Shown piece after piece: positions 25,268 through 33,321 of a stretch of DNA of 64,000 nucleotides. The stretch's first letter is position 1; every line of letters starts with the position of its first letter. The position numbers were made by a program, and so were the translations under genes. Origin of the DNA: JAZKID01 sp963714065. GTDB taxonomy: Bacteria; Pseudomonadota; Alphaproteobacteria; Rhizobiales; UBA4765. Below the pieces are notes generated by a model. The model did no database searches. It worked only from the letters and a program-made list of their open reading frames with translations, and was not told the origin of the DNA. The DNA lies in contig OY970226.1 of NCBI GenBank assembly GCA_963714065.1, positions 558,001-622,000 on the forward strand, read 5' to 3'.

Positions 25268-25720
25268 TTATGAGGGATTTTCTATCGCCGCAAATAACTT
25301 TGCAAGTTTTACCAATAAATCACGTGGCGTTTTTACTTCTGGATCGTCTTTCACAAGATCAAAATAGTTTTTTAAATCCTGACCTGTTAATGGCCCTTCA
25401 TGTTTTCCGATGACTAGCCGCACAAAGTCGACCATATTCTTTTCACCCTTGCTTGTTGTAGTACTAAGATGGGCTGCAAGGCTCTGATAGTTTATGGTGC
25501 CATCTGCCGTGTACAGAAATTTTTCCAAAGTTCCTGTCATATATTGCTTAGCAGACGCCTCTCTCGTAGCTGCAAGTGCAGGATCTGTAGAGTTTCCTCC
25601 AAATCCTCCTAATATTGCTTGTTTCTGCTGGTCTAGCTGTTTGTTCACCTGATCTTGAAATGGATCCGCAGGATTTTGAATACCGCTATTTAGGCCTGGA
25701 TTAAAACTAACGTCCGTCAT
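25268..25720 (-). CDS. 150-residue helical hypothetical protein
   Basis: ATG 25720 follows CAGGAGA at good spacing; a longer in-frame start at 25795 is rejected for lack of one. A Gln/Asn/Pro-rich N-terminus (NPGLNSGIQNPADPFQDQ) precedes two short helical units, FLYTADGTINYQSLAAHL and PLTGQDLKNYFDLV. These have an EF-hand-like helix-loop-helix rhythm without full calcium ligands. It is AT-rich compared with thyA. No family is recognised. Confidence 0.6.
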   Translation of the reverse strand: MTDVSFNPGLNSGIQNPADPFQDQVNKQLDQQKQAILGGFGGNSTDPALAATREASAKQYMTGTLEKFLYTADGTINYQSLAAHLSTTTSKGEKNMVDFVRLVIGKHEGPLTGQDLKNYFDLVKDDPEVKTPRDLLVKLAKLFAAIENPS

Positions 25721-25814
25721 GAAAATGTCTCCTGAATAAAGCCGAATAAGATAGGCTCTAAGTAAAGACAAGTGTGTCAGAACAAGAACAAACAAACAAG
25801 CAAAAGCAAATTTT

Positions 25815-25833
25815 AACCTTATACTATAAGGTT
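25815..25833. repeat. Perfect 8-bp hairpin upstream of the tmRNA
   Basis: AACCTTAT (25815-25822), three-base loop, ATAAGGTT (25826-25833). It could be an operator or part of divergent promoters for the tmRNA and the gene at 25268-25720. Confidence 0.4.
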
Positions 25834-25871
25834 ACGCATCCAAATTCGTAAACTCTGCTGCAAGCTTCCCC

Positions 25872-25900
25872 TTTAAAATCCCTCCAAAATCGCCTATATT
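25872..25900 (+). promoter_or_regulatory. Candidate sigma70-type promoter of the tmRNA gene
   Basis: TTTAAA (25872-25877) and TATATT (25895-25900) are separated by exactly 17 bases. They match the -35 and -10 consensus at 4/6 and 5/6 positions and would start transcription just before the GCCAGC-TT-GCTGGC hairpin at 25907-25920. Confidence 0.5.
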
Positions 25901-25906
25901 AACCCT

Positions 25907-26256
25907 GCCAGCTTGCTGGCTATGGCGATAAATGGCCGTTGTAATAAACCATTCGGACCCGGGGGCAGTACCCGGCGTCTCCACCAAATCTCTCCCTTTG
26001 GGAGCTTTCATGGGGACGAACTAGGCTCGACGAGGGTGTAAAGAGCGTGTTTTTGCCCGGCATTGTACCGCCGTTATCGGGCTAAATTTTAGTTGCAAGC
26101 TCTATTGTAGCTAATGCAAAGAACGACAACGTAAAGGGTGCGAAAGTTCCCGTTATGGCTGAAACCGCTTTGGCGGCTTAAGCACGTTCTTTAAAGCCCT
26201 ACGGGAATAAGCCCCTGTAGGCGGGGTCCGGAGGCGCCTGGCAACAGAAGCCTCCA
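25907..26256 (+). ncRNA. ssrA: Two-piece (circularly permuted) tmRNA
   Basis: The acceptor piece comes first: T-arm and acceptor strand ending GTCTCCACCA at 25986. A short excised spacer (25987-26011) follows, then the coding piece beginning GGGGACGAACTAGG at 26012, whose GGGGACG pairs with CGTCTCC. The tag frame runs from GCA at 26116 to TAA at 26179-26181, 21 codons, starting A-K-N-D-N and ending E-T-A-L-A-A. Hairpins downstream (GGAGGC 26230-26235 with GCCTCC 26250-26255) suggest the 3' end near 26256. It rescues stalled ribosomes. The KNDN part should be read by SspB and the LAA end by ClpX. End points are approximate. Confidence 0.9.
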
Positions 26257-26282
26257 CTTCTTTCTCTATAATCAACCGCTCA

Positions 26283-26357
26283 CCCCCGCGCAAGCGGGGG
26301 TCTAAATACCAAGGCTGTGCCAGGCCGATTGATTTAAATTCCCGCTTTCGCGGGAAT
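26283..26357. repeat. Two-hairpin palindromic element downstream of the tmRNA
   Basis: Hairpin CCCCCGC-GCAA-GCGGGGG (26283-26300), a 37-base linker starting TCTAAATACC, then hairpin ATTCCCGC-TTTC-GCGGGAAT (26338-26357). It has the same hairpin-linker-hairpin plan as elements at 27265-27322 and inside ftsZ. Confidence 0.65.
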
Positions 26358-26487
26358 GAGCGGGAAGAGAATGTCTCAAACAAACGGAAAAAGGTTGGCT
26401 GCCTCTTCCCTTTCCGCCTCCCCGATTGTATCTGCTTGAAAATTCGCTCAAACTGGCCGAGCGGCCGCGTGATTCTGGGATGGGTAA

Positions 26488-27141
26488 ATGAGCAACGACA
26501 TGATCCGCTACGATCTGCTGGCGCAGGACGCCCTGCGCGGCGTCGTGCGCAAGGTTCTTATCGATGTTGGCAAACAGGGCCTGCCCGGCGAGCACCATTT
26601 CTATATCGCCTTCGATACCAACTATCCCGGCGTGCGGCTTTCCCAGCGCCTGCGCGAGCAATATCCGAACGAGATGACGGTTGTGCTCCAGCATCAGTTC
26701 TGGGATTTGACCGTGAACGATTATGCCTTCGAGGTCGGCCTGTCTTTCGGCAATGTGCCCGAGCGCCTCGTCATTCCTTTCAACTCCATCAAGGGCTTTT
26801 TTGACCCTTCCGTCCAGTTCGGCCTGCAATTCGAAATCATCGATCTCGATGACAGCGAGGAAGACCTTGTTGAGGTCGACGATCAGCACGAGGATCCGGA
26901 GCTCATGCAAGACGACGAAGACGGCGCAGAGGACAGCAAAAGCAAAAAAGGGCGCGGGAAGACAAAGGGCAAGACGCGTAAAGCGCTGCCGAAAGGCGCG
27001 GGCTCGGAACCCCAGGCCCTGCCGGCGCCCGAAATGCCGCAGATCAAGCCCAAAGCCAAGTCCGGGGCTAAGAAAGAAACGCCCAAGGGACCTGGCGCCG
27101 AGGTTGTGAGCCTGGATAAGTTTCGTAAGCCGAAGAATTGA
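26488..27141 (+). CDS. sspB: SspB-family ClpXP adaptor
   Basis: 217 residues. The folded N-terminal domain has IRYDLLAQDALRGVVRKVL, FYIAFDTNYPGV and the strand block FGNVPERLVIPFNSIKGFFDPS typical of alphaproteobacterial SspB. A long acidic, then Lys-rich, linker (DDEDGAEDSKSKKGRGK) leads to a short C-terminal segment, EVVSLDKFRKPKN, likely the ClpX-binding peptide. It delivers tmRNA-tagged proteins to ClpXP. It directly follows the tmRNA gene, whose tag has the NDN-type sequence SspB recognises. Confidence 0.9.
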   Translation: MSNDMIRYDLLAQDALRGVVRKVLIDVGKQGLPGEHHFYIAFDTNYPGVRLSQRLREQYPNEMTVVLQHQFWDLTVNDYAFEVGLSFGNVPERLVIPFNSIKGFFDPSVQFGLQFEIIDLDDSEEDLVEVDDQHEDPELMQDDEDGAEDSKSKKGRGKTKGKTRKALPKGAGSEPQALPAPEMPQIKPKAKSGAKKETPKGPGAEVVSLDKFRKPKN

Positions 27142-27179
27142 TTTGATATTATGAAGTTTGATGTGGCAATCCAAAAATT

Positions 27180-27333
27180 CCTCCCCCCAGAAAGGGGGGA
27201 GGTTAGGTGGGGGGTTGACCTACTAACTAGTTTGGAATCAACCCCCACCCTGACCCTCCCCCATCACAAGTCGGGTATACCCGACTTGTGTCTAGGAATC
27301 GAAATTCGACAAGCCGAATTTCGTGGGGGAGGG
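27180..27333. repeat. Composite nested palindromic element between sspB and fumC
   Basis: Four stems are packed into 154 bases: CCTCCCCCC/GGGGGGAGG (27180-27202), a GGTGGGG...CCCCCACC long-loop stem (27206-27249), and an outer CCCTCCCCCA/TGGGGGAGGG stem (27254-27263 with 27324-27333). The outer stem encloses a perfect 26-base palindrome (27265-27290) and GAAATTCG/CGAATTTC (27301-27322). The inner pair looks like a hairpin-linker-hairpin element inserted into an older inverted repeat. The outermost right arm supplies the GGGAGGGAAG ribosome-binding region of fumC. Confidence 0.75.
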
Positions 27334-27342
27334 AAGTAAAGC

Positions 27343-28728
27343 ATGACCAAAACCCGCACAGAAACCGATACTTTTGGCGCCATCGAAGTTCCGGCAGACC
27401 GCTATTGGGGCGCGCAGACGCAGCGCAGCTTAAGCAATTTCAAGATCGGCTGGGAGAAGCAGCCGCTCGCAATTATCCGCGCTTTCGGCATCGTGAAGGC
27501 TGCTGCAGCAGAAGCAAATATGCAGCTTGGCCTGCTCGACAAGAAAATCGGCAAGGCGATCGTGAAAGCCGCCATTGATGTGATCGAGGGCAAACTCGAT
27601 GCGCATTTTCCGCTAGCCGTCTGGCAGACCGGTTCCGGCACGCAGACGAATATGAACGTGAACGAGGTGATTTCGAACCGCGCCATCGAAAGTCTCGGCG
27701 GGAAAATGGGCAGCAAAAAGCCTGTACACCCGAACGACCATGTGAACATGTCGCAATCGTCGAACGATTCATACCCCACTGCCATGCATATTGCGGCGGC
27801 CGAGACGATTACGGCGGAGCTTTTCCCGGCGCTGGCGCATCTGCAAAAGGGTTTGCAGAAAAAGGAAAAGGAATTCGCCTCTATCATTAAAATCGGCCGC
27901 ACGCATACGCAGGACGCAACGCCGCTGACACTGGGACAGGAATTTTCCGGCTATGTCGGCGCGCTTCACAACGGCATCAAGCGCATCAAACGCAGCCTGG
28001 ACGATATCTATGCGCTCGCGCAGGGTGGCACCGCCGTCGGCACCGGGCTGAACGCGCCGAAGGGTTTTGCTGAGCTGTTCGCCAAAAATGTGGCGCAGAT
28101 CACACGCCTGCCTTTTTACACGGCGCCGAACAAGTTCGAGGCTTTGGCCTCGCACGGCGCGCTTACACACGTGCATGGCACTTTAAACGCGCTGGCGGCA
28201 GACCTGTTCAAGATCGCCAACGATATCCGTTTTCTGGGCTCGGGCCCGCGCTCCGGCCTGGGCGAGCTCATTCTACCCGAGAACGAACCCGGCTCCTCCA
28301 TCATGCCCGGCAAGGTGAACCCCACGCAGGCGGAAGCGCTGACCATGGTGTGCACGCAGATATTCGGCAACCAATCCACCGTTACATTCGCCGCAAGCCA
28401 GGGTCATTTCGAACTGAACGTGTTCAAGCCCGTGATCATTTACAATGTGCTGCAATCGATAAAACTGATCGGCGATGCGGCGCGCTCATTTCAGGATCAT
28501 TGCATCGCCGACCTGAAAGCCGACAAAAAACGCATCGATCAGCTGATGAAACAATCCTTGATGCTGGTCACCGCGCTGGCGCCGAAAATCGGCTACGATA
28601 ATGCCGCAAAGATCGCCAAAACCGCGCATAAAAACGGCACCACGCTGCGCGAAGAAGCGATCAAATCCGGCCTTGTGAAAGCGGTGGATTACGACAGGCT
28701 GGTCGACCCCAAAAAAATGGTGGGTTGA
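27343..28728 (+). CDS. fumC: Class II fumarate hydratase FumC
   Basis: 461 residues. Class II signatures are present: RYWGAQTQRSLSNF at the N-terminus, SGTQTNMNVNEV, SSNDSYPTAMH, GRTHTQDATPLTLGQE, and the catalytic loop GSSIMPGKVNPTQAE. It hydrates fumarate to malate in the TCA cycle and needs no Fe-S cluster. The ribosome-binding site GGGAGGGAAG lies in the right arm of the upstream palindrome, so expression might depend on folding of that arm. Confidence 0.95.
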   Translation: MTKTRTETDTFGAIEVPADRYWGAQTQRSLSNFKIGWEKQPLAIIRAFGIVKAAAAEANMQLGLLDKKIGKAIVKAAIDVIEGKLDAHFPLAVWQTGSGTQTNMNVNEVISNRAIESLGGKMGSKKPVHPNDHVNMSQSSNDSYPTAMHIAAAETITAELFPALAHLQKGLQKKEKEFASIIKIGRTHTQDATPLTLGQEFSGYVGALHNGIKRIKRSLDDIYALAQGGTAVGTGLNAPKGFAELFAKNVAQITRLPFYTAPNKFEALASHGALTHVHGTLNALAADLFKIANDIRFLGSGPRSGLGELILPENEPGSSIMPGKVNPTQAEALTMVCTQIFGNQSTVTFAASQGHFELNVFKPVIIYNVLQSIKLIGDAARSFQDHCIADLKADKKRIDQLMKQSLMLVTALAPKIGYDNAAKIAKTAHKNGTTLREEAIKSGLVKAVDYDRLVDPKKMVG

Positions 28729-29393
28729 TGAATAATCAGCCGAAGAACCTCGAAGAGGCTCTGAAAAATGTCGCATGGATTCGCACCGAGATCGAGCGCA
28801 CGACAGGCATCAAATGTCTCACTGACGAAGAACTTGCAGCTTCGCGCCAAGACCTGTTGGCGGATTTTCCTGCAAATGACGATTTGTGGGTGTTCGGTTA
28901 CGGCTCGCTGATCTGGAAACCGCTTTTCGATTATGAGGAAAGCCGGACTGCGAAACTGCAAGGCTATTCGCGCGCGTTCTGCATCGACCTGCCTGCCAAT
29001 CGCGGCACACCGGAGCGGCCGGGCCTGATGCTGGCGCTCGACGAAGGCGGCGCCTGCGAAGGCGTTGCATTTCGGATCTCGGCATCGAAAAGAGAGCCGG
29101 TACTCGAGGACTTGTGGATCAGGGAAATGCTGGCTGCCGTCTATACGCCGAAACTTCTGCCGCTCGAGATCGGCGGCATCACGAGGCCCGGCCTCGTTTT
29201 CGTCGTCAACCGGACAACGCCGCGCTATACGCCTTTTCCACTTGAAGAAGCGGCAAAAATCGTCGCCCAAGCCGAGGGAAGTTTGGGCACAAACCGCGAT
29301 TATTTATTTCAATTGGTTGAAAAACTTGAAGAGCATTCTATCCATGATGCCGCCATGGCAACGCTTTATGAAAAAGTGAAGGCACACCACTGA
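28728..29393 (+). CDS. ChaC-like gamma-glutamylcyclotransferase
   Basis: About 221 residues. The hallmark FGYGSLIWKP is followed by YSRAFCIDLPANRGTPERPGLMLALDEGG and a conserved Glu in the EDLWIREM region. ChaC-type enzymes degrade glutathione to oxoproline and Cys-Gly. ATG 28728 overlaps the fumC stop by one base (TGATG). A TTG at 28725 is a less likely start. Operon with fumC is implied. Confidence 0.88.
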   Translation: MNNQPKNLEEALKNVAWIRTEIERTTGIKCLTDEELAASRQDLLADFPANDDLWVFGYGSLIWKPLFDYEESRTAKLQGYSRAFCIDLPANRGTPERPGLMLALDEGGACEGVAFRISASKREPVLEDLWIREMLAAVYTPKLLPLEIGGITRPGLVFVVNRTTPRYTPFPLEEAAKIVAQAEGSLGTNRDYLFQLVEKLEEHSIHDAAMATLYEKVKAHH

Positions 29394-29473
29394 TCCTTAA
29401 TCCTGAATTCAAATTCTGGACTTCCCCAATCGCAAAAGCTGGCTTAAAATGAGCATCTTTCCGGGATCGCGTT

Positions 29474-29950
29474 ATGGACACAGACCTCAACAACGCCCTG
29501 CATAAAACCGTTTTCGTGCCCTGGCTGCCGCAGGAGGCCTTTCATATTTTCACCAGTTGCATCGGTGAATGGTGGCCGCTTAAAACCCATTCGCTTGCCG
29601 ACAAGGCAAAAGGCGAGCAGGCGAATTCCATCGTAATCGAGCCGCATGCCGGTGCGAGATTCTACGAGGTGCTGGCCGACGGCCAGCATCGCGACTGGGG
29701 CATCGTGCTCGCCTACAAGCCCGGCGAGGTTTTGCGCCTGTGCTGGCAGATGGGCAAGCCGATGACGCAATCGACGGAGATCGAGATCATCTTCTCGCCG
29801 GCGGGCACGCAGACCAAGGTCGATCTCATCCATCGCCATTGGGAACGGCTTGGCGATGAGGGTGAAGAGAAAAAAAAGCAATATAATACCGGCTGGGATT
29901 ATGTGCTTTCCGAATTCGTTTCCTTTGCGAAGACACATGAGGCGGCGTGA
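29474..29950 (+). CDS. SRPBCC (AHSA1/START-like) domain protein
   Basis: 158 residues making a single helix-grip fold. It has KTVFVPWLPQEAFHIFTSCIGEWWPL, then the strand pattern GARFYEVLADGQHRDWGIVLAYKPGEVL and a long C-terminal helix (NTGWDYVLSEFVSFAK). Such proteins bind hydrophobic ligands or act as AHSA1-type cochaperones. No ligand can be assigned. Confidence 0.8.
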   Translation: MDTDLNNALHKTVFVPWLPQEAFHIFTSCIGEWWPLKTHSLADKAKGEQANSIVIEPHAGARFYEVLADGQHRDWGIVLAYKPGEVLRLCWQMGKPMTQSTEIEIIFSPAGTQTKVDLIHRHWERLGDEGEEKKKQYNTGWDYVLSEFVSFAKTHEAA

Positions 29951-29956
29951 AGCTGT

Positions 29957-30136
29957 ATGAGCGCCGATATCATCAACCTGCGTTCAAAACGCAAGGATAA
30001 AAAGCGCGCCGACAAGGATAAGAAAGCGACCGAAAACCGCGCTTCGTTCGGTGAGAGTAAATTGTCGCGCATCAAGCGCAAGGCAGAGAAGACACAGATT
30101 GAAAAGCAGTTGGAAGGAAATAAGCGCGATGACTAA
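29957..30136 (+). CDS. DUF4169 family small basic protein
   Basis: 59 residues from ATG 29957 to TAA 30134-30136. It begins MSADIINLRSKRKDKKRADK and is extremely rich in Lys, Arg and Ala, with the ENRASFGESK segment typical of DUF4169. These proteins are alphaproteobacterial and are usually followed by a ribbon-helix-helix gene, as here. The charge suggests nucleic-acid or ribosome contact, but the function is unknown. It starts 6 bases after the SRPBCC stop. Confidence 0.85.
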   Translation: MSADIINLRSKRKDKKRADKDKKATENRASFGESKLSRIKRKAEKTQIEKQLEGNKRDD

Positions 30137-30147
30137 TTTTACTCGTC

Positions 30148-30267
30148 ATCCTCGTGCCCGAGCGCCAAAGGCGCGAGGATCAGGCACGAGGATCCAGAAA
30201 CAAATAAAGTGTGCGCAGAACGCACACGCCTTCTTTTAAGATGGATTGCCGGGTCAAGCCCGGCAAT
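30148..30267. repeat. Three-hairpin palindromic element between DUF4169 and RHH genes
   Basis: Three stems in a row: ATCCTCGTGCC/GGCACGAGGAT (30148-30158 with 30183-30193, enclosing GCGCC-AAA-GGCGC), GTGTGCG-CAGAA-CGCACAC (30209-30227) followed by GCCTTCTTTT, and ATTGCCGGG-TCAAG-CCCGGCAAT (30245-30267). The middle one could work as a terminator. The others match common dispersed alphaproteobacterial repeats. Confidence 0.7.
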
Positions 30268-30281
30268 GACGATTAGAGAAT

Positions 30282-30494
30282 ATGCTCAAACGCTCCGTCA
30301 CCATCGCAGGCCATCGCACGTCTGTATCGTTGGAAGAACCGTTCTGGAAAGCGCTGCGCGAATTGGCAAAAGTGCGCGGCATTACTTTGGCGCAATTGAT
30401 CGTTGAAATCGATTCCAGGCGCAAAAACAGAAATTTATCGTCGGCCATACGCATTTATATTCTCAAATCATGCAGAAATGGCGCTTTAAAATAG
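30282..30494 (+). CDS. Ribbon-helix-helix domain protein
   Basis: 70 residues. The N-terminal strand RSVTIAGHRTSVSLEE and helices FWKALRELAKVRGITLAQLIVEID form an RHH fold of the type found next to DUF4169. It is a probable DNA-binding regulator, with unknown targets. A palindromic element separates it from its usual DUF4169 neighbour. Confidence 0.85.
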   Translation: MLKRSVTIAGHRTSVSLEEPFWKALRELAKVRGITLAQLIVEIDSRRKNRNLSSAIRIYILKSCRNGALK

Positions 30495-30520
30495 GCTTTT
30501 AAGCCCTTAAGTTACCCTGC

Positions 30521-32812
30521 ATGACCAATCCCGCCGCCAACCCTGAAAGCATCGCAGCGCGCGCCATGATGGCTCGCGCCGGGGCCGATTATCTGAATGT
30601 GCTCAACCCCGAGCAGCGCGAGGCGGTGGAAGCGCTGGATGGGCCTGTTCTTGTGCTTGCCGGCGCTGGCACCGGGAAAACGCGCGTCCTCACCACGCGC
30701 ATTGCGCATATTCTTAGCCTTGGGCGTGCGCGGCCGCAAAATATTCTGGCCGTCACGTTCACCAACAAGGCGGCCCGCGAAATGCGCGAGCGCGTCGGCT
30801 CCCATATCGGCCAATCCATTGAAGGCATGCCGTGGCTCGGTACTTTCCACTCTATCGGCCGCAAGATTGTTTCAAGGCATGCGGAGGCACTGAACCTCTC
30901 TTCCAATTTCACCGTGCTGGATACGGACGACCAGATCCGCCTGCTCAAGCAGATTTTGCAGGCCGAAGATATTGATAACAAGCGCTGGCCGGCACGGCTG
31001 CTGGCCAATCTGATCGACGGCTGGAAAAATCGCGGGCTTGAACCTTCCAGCGTACCTGCGGGCGATAATGCTTTTTATGCCGATGGCCGCGCGCTGGAGC
31101 TTTACAAGATTTATCAGGAGCGGTTGAAAACTCTCAACTGCCTCGATTTCGGCGATCTGCTGCTGGCGCCCATCCGTCTGTTCCGCACACACCCAGATAT
31201 TTTGCAAAATTATCGCGAACGCTTCCGCTATATTCTTGTCGACGAATATCAGGACACGAATGTCGCGCAATATTTGTGGCTGCGGCTGCTGGCGCCAGGA
31301 AGCGCCAATATCTGCTGTGTCGGCGACGACGACCAATCGATCTACGGCTGGCGCGGCGCGGAGGTAGACAATATTCTGCGTTTCGAAAAAGATTTCCCCG
31401 GCGCGAAAGTTGTGCGGCTCGAGCGTAATTATCGTAGCAGCGGCAACATTCTCGGCGCTGCGGCAAAACTGATCTCGCATAATGACGGGCGGCTCGGCAA
31501 AACCTTGTTCCCTGCCGCCGAAGACATGGGTGAGCCCGTCTCCGTCACCGCGCTGTGGGATTCGGAAGAGGAAGCGCGGCATATCGGCGATGAGATCGAA
31601 GCATTGCAGATCAAGAAACATCGCCTGAATGAGATGGCCATTCTCGTGCGCACGGCAGCACAGATGCGCGCGTTTGAAGAACGCTTCGTAACTTTAGGCC
31701 TGAATTATCGCGTTATCGGCGGTCCGCGTTTCTATGAACGGCAGGAAATCCGCGATGCCATCGCCTATCTGCGCGTGGCCGCAAACCCGAACGACGATCT
31801 TGCTTTCGAGCGCATTATCAACGTGCCAAAACGGGGCTTGGGCGAAGCCAGCCTGCAGCAGCTGCATATTTACGCACGCGATAAAAACATCTCGTTAATG
31901 CAGGCGGCACACGAGCTCGTTGCAACCGAAGAACTGAAGCCAAAAATCCGCGGCACAATTCAAGGTCTCGTGCGCGATTTTACGCGCTGGCACCAGGCCG
32001 TTGCGACACTAGGCCATATTCCGCTGAGCGAGATGGTGCTGGACGAAAGCGGCTATACCGCCATGTGGAAAAATGATCGTAGCATCGAAGCTCAAGGACG
32101 GCTCGAAAACCTGAAAGAGCTGATCAACGCGCTTGAGGAATTCGACAGCCTGGCAGCTTTTCTTGAACACATCTCGCTCATCCTCGATGCCGACAAGACG
32201 GACGAGAACGACGCGGTGAGCATCATGACGCTGCATGCGGCCAAGGGGCTGGAATTCGAAACCGTGTTCCTGCCCGGCTGGGAGGAAGGTCTGTTTCCCT
32301 CGCAGCGCTCGATGGACGAAAACGGCCGCGCGGGGCTGGAGGAAGAGCGCCGCCTTGCCTATGTCGGTATCACACGGGCGAAACAGCGCGCGAAGATTTC
32401 CTTCGTGCAAAGCCGCCTGCTGCACGGCACATGGTCGCCCTCCCTGCCCTCGCGATTTGTGAACGAATTGCCGGAGCAGCATGTGGAAGTGACACATGGG
32501 CAGATGGCGCAGCAATATTCCACGCCCAGCCGTTTCGATTTCGAGACATCAAGCACATCGCGCGCAACGCCCGGCTGGCAACGCGCGGAAGCTTACCGTG
32601 CCGAGCGCATGGACAAGCCTTATCGGCGCACAGCGGGCGTGAAGGTGATCGAGGGTAAAGTGCTTTCGCACGGTTTTGTTTTAGGTGAGCGCGTGTTCCA
32701 CCAGAAATTTGGCTATGGAAAAATTGCCGCCATAGACGGCGATAAACTCACAGTAGCTTTCGAAAAAGCGGGCGAAAAGAAAGTGGTAGCTTCGTTTTTG
32801 GAGAAGGCTTGA
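30521..32812 (+). CDS. UvrD/PcrA-type superfamily 1 DNA helicase
   Basis: 763 residues. Motif I is AGAGTGKT (about 47-54), Ia TFTNKAAREMRERV, II DEYQDTN, III GDDDQSIYGWRGA, IV RLERNYRSS, V TLHAAKGLEFE and VI LAYVGITRAKQRA. A C-terminal KVIEGKVLSHGFVLGERVFHQKFGYGKI segment is the PcrA/UvrD Tudor-like tail. The helicase acts in repair and in clearing stalled replication or transcription complexes. Whether to call it UvrD or PcrA cannot be decided here. Confidence 0.93.
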   Translation: MTNPAANPESIAARAMMARAGADYLNVLNPEQREAVEALDGPVLVLAGAGTGKTRVLTTRIAHILSLGRARPQNILAVTFTNKAAREMRERVGSHIGQSIEGMPWLGTFHSIGRKIVSRHAEALNLSSNFTVLDTDDQIRLLKQILQAEDIDNKRWPARLLANLIDGWKNRGLEPSSVPAGDNAFYADGRALELYKIYQERLKTLNCLDFGDLLLAPIRLFRTHPDILQNYRERFRYILVDEYQDTNVAQYLWLRLLAPGSANICCVGDDDQSIYGWRGAEVDNILRFEKDFPGAKVVRLERNYRSSGNILGAAAKLISHNDGRLGKTLFPAAEDMGEPVSVTALWDSEEEARHIGDEIEALQIKKHRLNEMAILVRTAAQMRAFEERFVTLGLNYRVIGGPRFYERQEIRDAIAYLRVAANPNDDLAFERIINVPKRGLGEASLQQLHIYARDKNISLMQAAHELVATEELKPKIRGTIQGLVRDFTRWHQAVATLGHIPLSEMVLDESGYTAMWKNDRSIEAQGRLENLKELINALEEFDSLAAFLEHISLILDADKTDENDAVSIMTLHAAKGLEFETVFLPGWEEGLFPSQRSMDENGRAGLEEERRLAYVGITRAKQRAKISFVQSRLLHGTWSPSLPSRFVNELPEQHVEVTHGQMAQQYSTPSRFDFETSSTSRATPGWQRAEAYRAERMDKPYRRTAGVKVIEGKVLSHGFVLGERVFHQKFGYGKIAAIDGDKLTVAFEKAGEKKVVASFLEKA

Positions 32813-32882
32813 TTTAACTGCTTGATTCTGCGTAAAAGAGTATTATTGCTAAATCATATTATTGATGATTTGAGAGGCTCCA

Positions 32883-33269
32883 ATGGTTGAAAGTATCAAA
32901 AGAAATGTTGGGAGCAATTTGCTTCTTCCTTATCCTGTTTCGTTCCGCGCCATTATAAGCAATGAGTTGCATCAGGGTAAAGACGGTAATAAACCACAGA
33001 ATGTAAGTCCTCCTAGCGGGGACAATGGTAATGGCAGGGACGATGCTGAATCGATGGTTTCAGTGCCCGTTACAGGAGGTCTATTCATTGGTTACGGGGC
33101 AGGCATGGCTGGTCTTGGTGCTCTATCGGCAACAGGCGTCGGTTTGTTAGGCGTAGCTGCAGTTGGCGCCATTGCATGCGCTGGAATGGGCAAAGACAGA
33201 TGCCTGAGCGCACTCAAAAACCTTCACAATGCCTGGAACATAAAAGATCGTCTTGAAGGCAAAAAATAA
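32883..33269 (+). CDS. Hypothetical protein with Gly-rich hydrophobic segment
   Basis: 128 residues from ATG 32883 behind GAGAGGC. A polar, Asn/Gly/Asp-rich first half is followed by a segment of about 40 residues (GGLFIGYGAGMAGLGAL, then VGLLGVAAVGAIACAG). Its Gly/Ala spacing would suit tightly packed TM helices or a glycine-zipper peptide, and a charged tail follows (NIKDRLEGKK). It is AT-richer than its neighbours. I recognise no family. A membrane role is inferred from composition only. Confidence 0.55.
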   Translation: MVESIKRNVGSNLLLPYPVSFRAIISNELHQGKDGNKPQNVSPPSGDNGNGRDDAESMVSVPVTGGLFIGYGAGMAGLGALSATGVGLLGVAAVGAIACAGMGKDRCLSALKNLHNAWNIKDRLEGKK

Positions 33270-33321
33270 TTTCAAGATCATTTATTGAACTTTTCTTTCC
33301 CATTGCTTTATTTAAAAAGCA

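Noticed and set aside
26153..26383. 76-codon minus-strand frame
   Set aside because: Covers the tmRNA coding piece and a palindromic repeat; no ribosome-binding site.
27180..27333. Possible CRISPR-like repeats between sspB and fumC
   Set aside because: The repeats are inverted and nested, not direct and evenly spaced, and no cas genes are present.
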